From Rhizoclosmatium globosum (taxonomy: Eukaryota > Chytridiomycota > Chytridiomycetes > Chytridiales > Chytriomycetaceae): DNA of 64,000 nucleotides. The notes under the pieces were generated by a model that worked only from the letters and a program-made list of their open reading frames with translations, made no database searches and was not told the origin of the DNA. The position numbers and the translations under genes were made by a program. Shown piece after piece: positions 36,975-47,671 of the stretch. Position 1 is the stretch's first letter. Each line of letters opens with the position of its first letter. Location: contig MCGO01000138.1 of NCBI GenBank assembly GCA_002104985.1, positions 36,780-100,779 of the forward strand, in the 5' to 3' direction.

Positions 36975-39224
36975 ATGGCTACAACAGTATCTCCCCCGCA
37001 ATCAATACAACAGGGACAGTATGCCTTCCTGCCTTGTAATGAATGCAAGTCACTGAGAAAGTTATGCACAAAGCAGCTTCCTTCATGTGGTAAGTTGAAG
37101 TTGAAGTCCACCGATAAATTTAGACTATGCTGATGGACGATAACCAATGCCATGATCGAACAGAACGATGTCTCAAACGAGGAGTACTTTGTTCTTATCG
37201 GGAAGGTGCCTTACATCCAGTGACAGTGGGGACTGCCAATTCAACACACAACAACCTCCTCAATCAAATTAAAGAACAGCAAGATCAAATCAACGATCTG
37301 ACTCAAAAGCTGACTGAAGCTCAAGCTGCACTGGTGCTTGCGAATGCACAGATAGATATGTACAAGTCACGGGATAGTCTGTATAGTCCACCAACCTCAT
37401 TAAGGGAAGGAACCCCATCAGACCTTCAATGCGAAGACACTTTGTTGCAACCAACAATCAATGAATGGATTATCATGTCCCAATACTTCAACTTGACTGG
37501 TTATGCAGTGCTCCAAAACTTTCACAAGCACTACCTTGATAATTTCGCAACGATTCCAGCGTCTCTGAGGTGAAGCAAAGTATTAATAAGTCATAATTTA
37601 CTCAGAATACCGTATAGGCTCATTCTATGTGCTCATGGAACGTTTCAGTATAACCAAAAGCTGTCGATGGAGTTTTATAAGCGTGCACGGAAAGCCGCCA
37701 CTAGGGAATCGCAACTCACTACTTGTTATCAAATTGCGACGAACTTTTTCCTCTCAGACTATGATACGAGTAAGCCCTTCGTTTCTCTAATTCGATTCTG
37801 TGTTAAACCAAGCCTAAGAAAACGGACATCCAATTTTGGCAGAAGCATACTTCACACAAGCGATTCGTATTTCATTGATATTTCAGAGATTGGATTATGA
37901 TCCAGATATTATCAATCCAAGTATGCCTTGTGAAGAAAAGCAACTGCGTCGACACCTATTCTGGACTTTGTACTATATGACGAAAAGTAAGATCTTATTT
38001 ATTTATTTTCCGTTGCGATGATTCTGAATTAACATCTTTGTAGATGTTGCCATTGTTCTGTCAAAGCCGGGACTCCCCACTATTGATTGCTCGCGTGTTA
38101 AGTTTGCAGTCAAGCCTTTCACAACCAAGTCCATGATAAATTCTGCTTATCCAGATGTGGCAACTATCTGCTATCTATCTGGGTTCTTGGACTTGATTCA
38201 CGAAACTACAAAACATTATCAAACTCCACCGCTGACTATACGAGAACTACTGAATTCAACTACTTGTGAATTTATTCGCAATCGGATTCAAGACATGAAA
38301 GCAAAAATCCCTTCCTTGCTTATTCTCTCAGAAGGGTGCAGTTTGCAATATTTAGAATTCACGTCGTCATTTAGAGACCGAGAAACCGTGACAGATTCGC
38401 TACACACAACGTTTTTGTATAACACGACGGTGCTCGTGTTGAACCGGCCTATCCTATATTTGACTCGATTCTTCCCGATGGAATCTTCAAAGTTGGTGGA
38501 GATAACACCAACTCTTATCCACACGCTCTCGGAATCTGTAACTGCAGCTCAAACAACAGTGGGACTGGTGAGTTGGCTGGTTCATCAAAGTAAATTGGGA
38601 TTGGATGGAGAGAACGGCACTTTCCGCGGAACTTTCTTCAGGGACCTTCCGTTTGTCAGTTTCCATCTGTTTGAAGCTGTGATAAGCTTGTGGTTTGCGC
38701 TTACGCAGACTCGTTCATATTGGTGGACTATCATTTCATCGAACGGTGGAATGTCGGATCAAGCGTCGATGCATCCTTCTAATTCAACATTGATGGGATT
38801 GGAAGACCGTAAAAGAATACGCGGGCAGGTGTTGGACGTGTTACTAGCATTGCGGGATTTAGAAGCATCACTGTCGACTTCAGTGAATAGGAATATTTTC
38901 CATCCCCGTTATGAAACATCTAATAACTTGATTTCACCTATGGTGGCTTGTATCGCGAGAATGGTTGAGCAATTGGAAGCTGTTGAGAAACGTTTGGAGG
39001 GTTACCCTCAAATTGACTCCGAAGAACAAGATTCCGTCAGTGAGGCTACTCTAGAAATGAGTGTTGTTTCGTTGGAAGCTAATTCAAATATTCCGTCGTT
39101 GACGCTTGATCCATGGGTGATTTTGGGTTTCCTCGGTGTTGATATCAACGGACTCAGGTGGTCAGCGTGGTATGAAGATGATTGGTGCAAGTTTTGGTCG
39201 TATGTAGAGAAAGAACGAAATTAA
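36975..39224 (+). CDS. Zn2Cys6 transcription factor, array member 1
   Basis: Fungal binuclear-zinc-cluster regulator. The DNA-binding domain is split by an intron: CNECKSLRKLCTKQLPSC from exon 1 (36975-37089) and ERCLKRGVLC from exon 2 (from 37164). A coiled-coil dimerisation stretch follows (NLLNQIKEQQDQINDLTQKLTE). The middle homology (fungal-specific transcription factor) region includes PTINEWIIMSQYF, PASLRLILCAHGTF, YKRARKAATRES, AIRISLIFQRLDYD, LRRHLFWTLYYMTK and VATICYLSGFLDLIHE. The C-terminal box is DPWVILGFLGVDINGLRW....DDWCKFW. Five exons, about 660 residues. Only 57 bp follow the MBOAT stop, so the promoter is very short or overlaps it. The only array member with an obvious coiled coil. 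Confidence 0.85.
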
Positions 39225-40282
39225 AATATTAAAAACATAAATGTATTATTATGTATAATTTATTAACAAATATCTGTACTTATTTCCTTGCGACCCGTGA
39301 TCCCTTCCTTTAACAAAACCAACAGAGATTCCACACCAACAATGTCTTACGAACTTAAAGGATTTGAAACATCCAACAATACATTTGAAATAATAACATA
39401 GGTGTGGACCAATGGCGACACACAGCATTGCAGGACTTGGAATTTATACGGGAGTTAATCAATACTCAGGATGATCCTTTTCATCCAACGATTGGAGAAG
39501 GATGTTTTGTCAAAAGTCAGGAAATACACGAATGACATTAAAAAAGTTGCAACATGCAAATCTTAACCCTCGGACTTGGGACCTGACGGAAATTCAGCAA
39601 TATGGGGATTTCAAGAATAAATTCTTTTTCTTTTCTTATTACTCAACAAGTTCAAGTGTGCAACCGAGCGGAACTATTACTGCAACCAAGCACGTCTAAC
39701 CCACAGCCAAGCATTCTTTGACAGGTTACAGGCTTTTCCGTATACCCCGATTAAAAGTCGTGGCTTGTTTCGCGTATCTCTTTTATTGCATATGTATAAG
39801 ATCCTTCCAACAGTAATTCTTTTAACTAACGGCAAACAGTACCATCATGGATCTGATTGTCTGTGGAATAGGGCTCATGTTTATGTTTGGTGAACTTGTT
39901 TCGGGAATTGCTCAGATGGTTTCTTTTCATCGTGTAGTATAAATAGATAGAATGGCCATATTCTGCTTAAATTGGCGCTCATTGTTGCTGTAGGGGAGGT
40001 AATATTGCACCAAAAAGATTGACAGTGTGAATTTGGAATGCAAAACACACTCAAAGCTCTTCAGAAGTCTACTATCTATAATACAAGGCGCCGTTCTGAA
40101 AATAAATAAATATTAGCTATGTATTACCCTAAGGCTCTTCAGCGAGAAGGGCGTCTGAGTTAATAGCATCATCTTTCCAAAAAGATTTACCTAGTAATTT
40201 TCTCGTCCATGTTAAGCGGGAATCTTCAGAGAGATTCTCAAAAAAAGCTGACAGCTGCACCCGAAGTGTAGCCTTGTACATA
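39225..40282. other. Intergenic with one possible micro-gene
   Basis: About 1 kb between array member 1 and the sensor gene. Apart from the doubtful 50-codon candidate at 39342-39535 it is AT-rich, with no frame that shows conserved features. Confidence 0.45.
39342..39535 (+). CDS. Possible 50-residue protein (doubtful)
   Basis: A short first exon MSYELK could join, over 39361-39405 (ending AACATAG), to GVDQWRHTALQDLEFIREL then INTQDDPFHPTIGEGCF and a stop at 39535. The second part looks like real protein by composition. The donor is GATTTG instead of GT, so either one T is missing from the sequence or the exon is not used. No family recognised. Confidence 0.25.
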
Positions 40283-41895
40283 ATGTCAACTCTTACACGT
40301 CCAAACAATCGAAGACCATCTGTGGCTTCAAGTTTCTTCCATCAAGCGATTTCTGGCCGTCCCCGCTTTGTTGTTTTGATGCTTCTCTTCACCTGCACGT
40401 CGACAATCATTGTTGGTGTTCTGGGATGGTAAGCAGTGAAAACGTAACGCAAATAACACTATTCAAGGCAATTGACACTGCGTTCCGCGATAATTTAGTT
40501 GTGGAAATGGAAGACTTGATTTCCGACCAGATCTTTGGAATTATAAACGATGCTGCTGCTAGCTTGCAAGAACTGACTACTTTGCAAGCTAATTATTTTC
40601 GTGTAAGTTTTAGATAGTTTGGGAACAAGCTGATACAGTATTTAGCAAAATAAGTGGAGCCAGTCCACCCCAGAGCGAGCCAAATCGACGCTCTTTGATA
40701 TGCTTACAATTCTAGACAGGAATAGAAAGCAAACATCCAATGTTTATTACTATACTTATCCGACTGGTACACTTTTTGGATATGCCTACCCTGATGAATC
40801 ACCAACAAGAAAAGTCATGATGATAACACAAGACCCAAATAACTTTCTCATCTCATTTTGGCAATGCAATTCTACGGGAAGCCCTCTTTCACCCCCACTA
40901 TTTTCGATTCCTGGGTTTAATAACACAATCGCACTTCAATCGGGACCTCCACTCAACGCTAATATTGACTACACAAATCAAACTTGGAGAGGCTTCACAT
41001 CCATATTTGTTGCAGGTGGCCAACTTCTCAAGTCATCGATGCAGATTGCCGTTAACCCTATGACCAACGAGCAAGTAACGGTTGGAAATGACTGGTAAGG
41101 ACATTGGCTCCGAGTGCAAAAAATTTAAATGACGGAATGATTAGGACAATGGCCTTTGTAAGTGTTAGATTGTCGAAAATTATAAGCACGATTCCATATC
41201 CAACCTTTGCGGGACTTCTGGATGTCACAACTGGTAAACTCGTAGCAAGTTCTGATCCATCAATCAACTTATTAACGAGCGATGGAAATGGGATTCTGCA
41301 GCTCGGAAACGTAAATAGTACCTTTGCCCAAGACCTGGCAAATTATTTCGCATCTTCGTTCCAATCTACCGCAACCATGTCCCAGATTCTCGACTTTGTT
41401 CAAAACGTGGACCAGTCTGGTAAAGAGAAGATATACGTGAATCGCAACATCAATGGGGTAAACTGGCTGCTTGAACTCAAGGTCATGCCGTTGTTAGGAC
41501 AGCGTTTCATATTTGCTGTGTTCATTAATATTGACTTCGTTCAAGCTGACATTAAGGCTTCTGGTGAAAAAACTGGCTTCATGATGCTTGGTATCATTCT
41601 GGCCTTCCTCATACTTGGCGGCCTGTTTTCTTGGACCATCGCGTATCAGCTGGGCCTTGTTGCAAAGCAGATTGAATTGCTGAAGCAACTCAAGTTTTCT
41701 GAGGTTTTAGACAAAGAAGATGGCATCAAAGGACGATCATTTATCTTTGAACTCGCTGACTTGCAACAAGGCTTTTTTGAAATGACAACCACCTTCGCGA
41801 AATGTCTGAAAACTAACGCGAACGTGAGAGCCGGTGGAACTCTCCCCAGATCGGATCAAGTAAAATCCGAGACTGTTGGAATCAATTACGCTTAA
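40283..41895 (+). CDS. Two-TM extracellular sensor (Cache-like), output domain absent
   Basis: Four exons, about 490 residues. A basic N-terminus and first membrane helix (FVVLMLLFTCTSTIIVGVLGW) lead into a large extracellular domain (AIDTAFRDNLVVEMEDLISD, NVYYYTYPTGTLFGYAYPDE, FAGLLDVTTGKLVASSDPS, NGVNWLLELKVMPLLGQRF) with the layout of double-Cache sensors, then a second helix (TGFMMLGIILAFLILGGLFSW) and a HAMP-like segment (GLVAKQIELLKQLKFSEV, ELADLQQGFFEMTTTFAKCL). Related chytrid proteins known to me continue into a class III nucleotide cyclase; here the frame stops at GINYA and nothing cyclase-like follows. It could be a truncated receptor, a decoy or a partner subunit. The Cache assignment is by layout. 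Confidence 0.6.
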
Positions 41896-42383
41896 ATATT
41901 CAGTTTACGCTCGTTCAACTTTTTCAGTCTCCATCAATTCTTGGATCTTCTAAATTCTGTGAGAGGCATTGTAAAATCTGTACTTCCGGTTTCGAACAAA
42001 TCTGAGTTAAATCTTGATATAAAAAGAATGCTATAACCACTTAGTGATTTATTACATTCTATGAAGCAACCTTTTGATATCTTAGAACAGTTTGTACCAA
42101 ATCTTCTTCGCCCATTCTTTTGTTGACTTTGGCTTCTCCTTGATGAAAATATTCTCAGCAATTTGCTCAGGAGTCTCCACTAAACGGTCTGCAAGTGCAC
42201 CGTTCCAGGCTTCATCGTTCTGGTTGTGTCGGTGTTGTTCCGAGACGCCGATTGGCGGAAGTTCTGGTCAGAAGTCACAGTAGGGGCAAAATGAGAGTAT
42301 GAACTTTAGCGAATCTATGATAAATTAAGAAGGATTATTGAGTGAAACTGTCGGAGATCTTTCCCAAACAAATTTCAAAGCTG
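41896..42383. other. Intergenic containing an orphan minus-strand exon
   Basis: About 490 bp between the sensor and array member 2. It holds the orphan coding exon described separately (42082-42263, minus) with an AATAAA just downstream of its stop; otherwise nothing recognised. Confidence 0.4.
42082..42263 (-). pseudogene. Orphan 3' exon of an unidentified gene
   Basis: On the minus strand, after an acceptor-like CTGACCAG, a 182-bp frame reads LPPIGVSEQHRHNQNDEAWN, then GALADRLVETPEQIAEN and ends KEWAKKIWYKLF, stop at 42082, followed shortly by AATAAA. The composition is typical of a real protein and unlike the opposite-strand frame. No start codon or donor for an upstream exon can be found before the next gene, so it is a fragment or its 5' part has been displaced. 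Family not recognised. Confidence 0.35.
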
Positions 42384-44590
42384 ATGGGGGAAGATGCACC
42401 CACGATCCCAAGGTCAGAGAAGCCGAAGGCGTGCCTAGTTTGCTATACTGGAAGAAAGAAGGTAAGAGCAAGTATAGAGGACTTCAGGCTACTCCAACCC
42501 GCTTACACTTCTCCATAGTGTGATATGGCGAAACCTTCTTGTGAACGATGCACCAAACGAGGAATCACATGTGACTATAACCGAAACAGGAGGAGTAGTA
42601 TCAATGGCCTTGCCGGTACTCTAGCTGTGATTGAAAGTGGCGTTCCCTGTGAACGTTGCAAGAAACACCATCGCAAATGTGACCAAATTATGCCTACGTG
42701 CTCTCTTTGCGCAAAAAGTGGAGTATCCTGTGAATACATACTCCCCAGCCCAATCGCCGCATCTTCATCGTCTTCTGCATCAACCCAACCTCCAACCCAA
42801 ATCTCAGGTCTATCTGTTACTTCACCTCCAATGTCAATATCCGCTTTATCACCTGTTGGTCTAGAGCCCCAATATGTTGGAGATCCAGATCTATACCCAA
42901 CGTTTGAAGATTATGCACTCATGGTCAACTTCTTTGCTGTTGAACGATATTCCTTGATCAACTGGATGGACTCCAAAAGCTTTCTGGAGAGTTTCTTTTT
43001 TGTTTCGCCAGCCTTGAGGTAAGTCAATATTGGATACACCAAGATTTGGGCTCTAACTTGATGCAGACTCACTTGGTGTACGATTGCTGCATACATGCAG
43101 ACACCTCGATTGCCTGACATTGTCTGCTTTAATTATTACGATCGAGCAAAGAAAGCTGCAATCAAGTATTCCGAGACGCCATCTCTGAAAACTCTTCAAG
43201 CTTTATTGTTATTGGCTTTCTTTTCAATGTCGAGTGGTCAGCCAATGGTAGCCCAACCCTTGGCGTGTAAAGCAATTTCGATGCTTATAGCGCTGAGACT
43301 GGACGTGGACTCAGACGATTCGTCGGATTTGAACACTATTCAACTCTCGGACAAGGAAAAGGAGGAGAGGCGAATCACGTTTTGGGTATGCCTATACACA
43401 ATCAAAAGTGAGGAATATTTTGTTCGAAATGCCTGAGATTTATGGTGACAATAGTGCTTCAAATTTCTGTACCGAAGTGGAATCCCATCCAACAGGTTGA
43501 AATACGTTCCAACAGAGTAAAGCCCGCAAAGAAGCCCAATCCGTTGACCCAACAGCAAGAACCTATTCAAATAGCCACTGTTTGCTATCTAAGCGCATGT
43601 CTCGAAGTCATTCACAAAATAGTTAGACAACATTCATCTCCGCCCAAACCTCACACCAACATCATATTTTCGCATATACCATTGCAGAAAGAAGTTCAAA
43701 ACCTCAAATACCTTATCCCAGATAATATTCTGATTCATGAGAATCGCGCTGTCTCCGTTGCTCAATTTTTGGGCATGATCATGACCAACAGTGGATCTTC
43801 ACGATATGAAGTCGTTTCCAACCTGTTTGACACTATTATGATATCCGTATTTTACAATGCAACCGTCTGTCTGCTATATCGACCGCAGCTGTACTTGACT
43901 GGTTTCTTGAAAATCGACAGTCCTGAATTGTTGCAACCCGATGCGATCCCCAATTTGTTGAATATTCTTGATTCGAGTATCGTTGCTGCGCGATGCATTA
44001 CGCAAATTAACAGCTGGGTGGTACGATTCCCTATCGATCGAGATGAGTTGCATCTGCGTCATTGGATTTGGAAAGAGCATCTGTTTGCTGCGTTCGCACT
44101 GTTTGAAGCGGCCGTATGTCTTTGGTTTGCAACTTGCCGTACGCGGAGGTGGTGGTGGAGAGATGATGAGGAAAGCAAGACTGGCGATGCACTTGTGATG
44201 GATGAAATGGAACGACGAGAAATTCGATCTGAGGTTGAAGACGTTCTCAAGACACTGAGAGAATTGGAAAGCGTGTTTACTGTCGTGACACCAATGATAA
44301 CATGTTTGTTGGGAATGTTACGTGAAATGGAGGAGGTGGAACTTGAGTATTTGAATGGCGATGAGGAAATGGACATGGACGAATACTTTGTGGGCGATGA
44401 TATGAACTCTATTCTTATTGGCATGCAGTTGGTCGTTTTGGATGATGTGGGAAACATGCAGGAGCTTGTTGAGGAACCGTGGTGCTTCTTAGGGTTACTG
44501 GGTTGCGAGGTTGACAATGGACTGAGATGGAATTCCGCCATTGAGGCCGGGTGGCGTCGGTATTGGAGGTCTCATTTCGAGGAGATGTAA
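42384..44590 (+). CDS. Zn2Cys6 transcription factor with two zinc clusters, array member 2
   Basis: Four exons, about 680 residues. Two complete zinc clusters lie in tandem in the first 120 residues. Cluster 1 is made by joining exon 1 (KACLVCYTGRKK) to exon 2 (CDMAKPSCERCTKRGITC); cluster 2 is CERCKKHHRKCDQIMPTC/SLCAKSGVSC. A Ser/Pro-rich linker leads to PTFEDYALMVNFF, SFFFVSPALR/LTWCTIAAY, the fungal-specific domain (NYYDRAKKAAIKYSE, RRITFWVCLYTIK/MLQIS, ATVCYLSACLEVIHKI, HLFAAFALFEAAVCLWF) and the C-terminal box EEPWCFLGLLGCEVDNGLRW..AGWRRYW. Exon 1 (42384-42461) ends in phase 0. Nearest relatives in the window are members 3 and 1. Confidence 0.85.
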
Positions 44591-44665
44591 GAAAACTGCA
44601 AGATTAATAAAAGACCCCGAATCTGGGCAAAACAAGAATCTTGCTTGCACCACTTTCTTTGCAAG

Positions 44666-46821
44666 ATGGAGTCAAGGAAGGCAGCTTCAGTCGCCTTCTC
44701 GTGCGCAAACTGCCGCAGAATGCACAAGAAGTGTTCAAGCGAGGCGACGGGCTGTCAGCGCTGTGTGTCCCGGGGCGTTCCGTGTGTGTATCCGTCATCA
44801 TCGACTTCATCAAACACGTCAAGTGCGGGCTCAGGCGCTTCGAACGGACGCCTGACTGCCAAAGTATTAACGTCTGCGGCTTCAACTGACGCTCTGGCGT
44901 TGCCGTCGGGGGCTGAACCAGTGTGGGATCCGTCTCGGTACACCTCCTCCACCTCCACCTCGACTGTCACTGTCCAGAGTCAGACAGCAGAACACCAACT
45001 AGCAGACCCTGACTTGAACGCAACAATGGAAGACTGGGCGATTGTGTACCGGCACCTTAGCGGGAAAGGTAACTTCAATTGTAAACCCTACACACCTAGG
45101 TAGCAGCTTACCCATTCGATGAAGGTGCCTACTCAATACTCTCCATAATCAACGTCCAACGATTCTTGCGCTCGTTTTTCTTCGAGCCTCCAGCGCTTAG
45201 GTGAGTTTCCCCTCGAGTTTCCAACTTTGGCTCAACACCCAACATTAGACTGGCCTGGTGCACAGTCGCCGCAACTATTCAAAAAATGCCTCACGATGTT
45301 TGCCAAAACTACTATCGACGAGCCATGAAAGCTCTTTGGAAGTCCCTCAACGAACCGTGCATCAAGTCTGTGGAGGCAATGCTTTTGCTTTCGGGTATGG
45401 ATCTGGCAAACGGACGACCTGAAGATGGGCGTTTCTTCTTTGAGACTGCCGTTAGAATTACGTTTGAGCAAAAGCTTTACATTGACCCTGATGATTCGCC
45501 TTGGTTGGACCACTTGAATCTGTCGGACGATGAGAAGGACGAACGACGCAGGATATTCTGGATGACATATTACTCTCTCAAAGGTACATTTCGTTTTTTC
45601 TCTGGGCCTGTGTTTGTCTCAAACTATGATGATAGTGTTGCAAATCGCTTCAGCCGCCCCAATACCAGTCCAAATGGACACTTGCAATGTGAAAGTGGTT
45701 CGAAAATGCGGGGATCAAGATGTAATCGCCGTTTGCTTCTTGGCTGGTATTTTGGATGTTATCCATGAAATCAAACTACACCAATCCATGGAACCGACAT
45801 CCGTTCCTTCTATTTTATCGTGCTGCACATGTGATTCCATTCGACCGCATTTGAATTTAGTGCGCGCGCAAATTCCAGCAAACTTGATTTTATCCACACC
45901 TGAAGAAGTTGATCAATTTATTATCACATCTGCTGCTTCGTCTGATGACTTTGTTTCAATCACACTGGATGCATTGTCGGTGTCTCTCGTTTACAATTCG
46001 GCGTTATGTCTCTTAACACGGCCAACCATGTACTTAACGGCTTTCTTGGCACTAGACTCACCTATTCTTATTAACAATCCATCATTCATATCAAAACTAC
46101 TCGTGATTCTCACGGAAAATCTTACCGCAGCTTTGACGATTGCTCAAATCAACACTCATTCGATCCACTTTTCGCCCTCAACTGACCTCTTACACGATGG
46201 ATCCCTTGCCAAAAATTATGGGTGGAAAACGCTTTCGCTTGCTTCAATCTCTTTGAGGCTGCAATATGCATATGGTTCATGACTTGCAAAACTCGTCCAT
46301 TCTGGTGGAATTCTGATGCAGAGGAACAAAATGACCATGTACAATCACCCAGCACTCCAACTAGTCTTGATCCAAAACCACAAAACGTTCTGCGCATGTC
46401 ACTTGCAGATCGGAAACGAAACCGATCACTTGTGCTCGATATACTTCGAACATTGCGGGAAACGAGTGTTGTCTTTCCTATGATTTCGCCATTATCTACC
46501 TGTGTCGCTGAGATGGCGCAAGAAATGAAGCAAGTTGAAGAAGAAATTGCAGCCATGTGTCCAGCTCAGATTGCTGCTACTGCATTTCAGAAGAATCACT
46601 GGCGTGTATTCAAGGTGAAAGATCGAGGAATCGATAGCATCACTGTTGGTTTGAAAGTCATGTCGCTTGATTCGGAGGCTCGACTTGAGGAAGGACAAGA
46701 GCCATGGGCATATTTAGGGTTACTTGGTGTTGAGGTTGGGGAAAAGGGAATGAGGTTTAATGCGCACTATGAAGAAGCTTGGCGCCGATTTTGGCAAGAA
46801 TGTGATGGGATAAGGACTTGA
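44666..46821 (+). CDS. Zn2Cys6 transcription factor, array member 3 (one frame break)
   Basis: Starts MESRKAASVAFSCANCRRMH with zinc cluster CANCRRMHKKCSSEATGC/QRCVSRGVPC, then a long Ser/Thr linker, PDLNATMEDWAIVYRHL, SFFFEPPALR/LAWCTVAAT, the fungal-specific domain (NYYRRAMKALWKSLNE, DDSPWLDHLNLSDDEKDERR, RIFWMTYYSLK, VCFLAGILDVIHEI) and the C-terminal box QEPWAYLGLLGVEVGEKG.RF...EAWRRFW. Near 46224 the frame must shift from LAKNYGW to ENAFACFNLFEAAICIWF; a missing G in a GG/GGG run repairs it and restores alignment with members 1 and 2, so an assembly error is likely. Introns match member 2 in position. Confidence 0.8.
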
Positions 46822-46884
46822 ACTTTTATGGGTCAATTTTATTTATATAGACACAAGCAGTGTTCAATGTGGGTTTTTCTCTAC

Positions 46885-47451
46885 TTATGCAGTGTATGAA
46901 CGGACTTTCTCAATGGCCTGCAAGATCTTGCGTCGAAGACCAAGAGCAGTGACTTTAAGCTCAGTCTTAAGGTCTCCATCAGATAATGTTGGGAAGATGG
47001 TTCCGTCAATGTCTTGTTCTGTTGTGTTGTGATAAGAAGTTAATTGGTGCGCACAAAAACGGGTGGCGTTTAGTTAGTACTTACCAATGAAGGACTTGAC
47101 GATCTCTTCACTCGCACCCTTGGCCCGCACCCATTCAGCAACCATCTCGGAAGTCCAGGTCTCATCGGGAAGCACCTGAATTGCTGAACTCTTGATCGAT
47201 TCGGCATCACTTCTGTCCTTTTGAGGCAGTGGAGAAGTTGCGGATGCGGGAGACCTGCTCTTTGGCAGTGGAAGCGCTGATACTTCGGCAAGAAGAACGC
47301 TGAGAAGGGCCTGTTGCTCTTTGAGTTGGGCCAGCTCTTCAATCTGGCTCTGCTGCTCCTGCGTCAGTGGCTGTCCCCCATAGAACATGTTGCTTCCGTT
47401 AGATCCCAGTGATCGGTACTGAACTGGTGGAGTTTGCATGGTGGCTGCCAT
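46885..47451 (-). CDS. SAM (sterile alpha motif) domain protein
   Basis: Two exons (47451-47085 and 47018-46885) give 166 residues. The N-terminal third is low-complexity (MAATMQTPPVQYRSLGSNG), followed by a helical Gln/Leu/Glu-rich stretch (QSQIEELAQLKEQQALLSVL). The C-terminal 70 residues form a SAM domain: WTSEMVAEWVRAKGASEEIV, KSFIGEQDIDG, TIFPTLSDGDL and ALGLRRKILQAIEKV. SAM domains form homo- or hetero-oligomers in signalling and regulation; no partner can be read here. It lies antisense inside the transcription-factor array, convergent with member 3 and divergent from member 4. The intron sits inside the SAM domain. Confidence 0.8.
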
Positions 47452-47671
47452 TTCTGCTCTAATGATTAGATTGAATTGAGGGTGTGATCAAGGGGGGCAC
47501 CACTTGCATCTTTTGAAAAGGAATTTTCCGAAGAACAGAAAAGGCCCAATTAATTGTGTATATTCTCTTTTTTGGCTTTCCAGTTTCGCTTTAAAGTATT
47601 CTGCATTATATTCTCGTCTCTCTTTTCTAACCTTTCCTTTTTCAGGTCAAACCAATTTACAACTCAAGTTG

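Noticed and set aside
46885..47451. SAM gene as an antisense shadow of the array
   Set aside because: It shows a complete SAM domain across a proper intron, ATG and stop, and overlaps no array exon.
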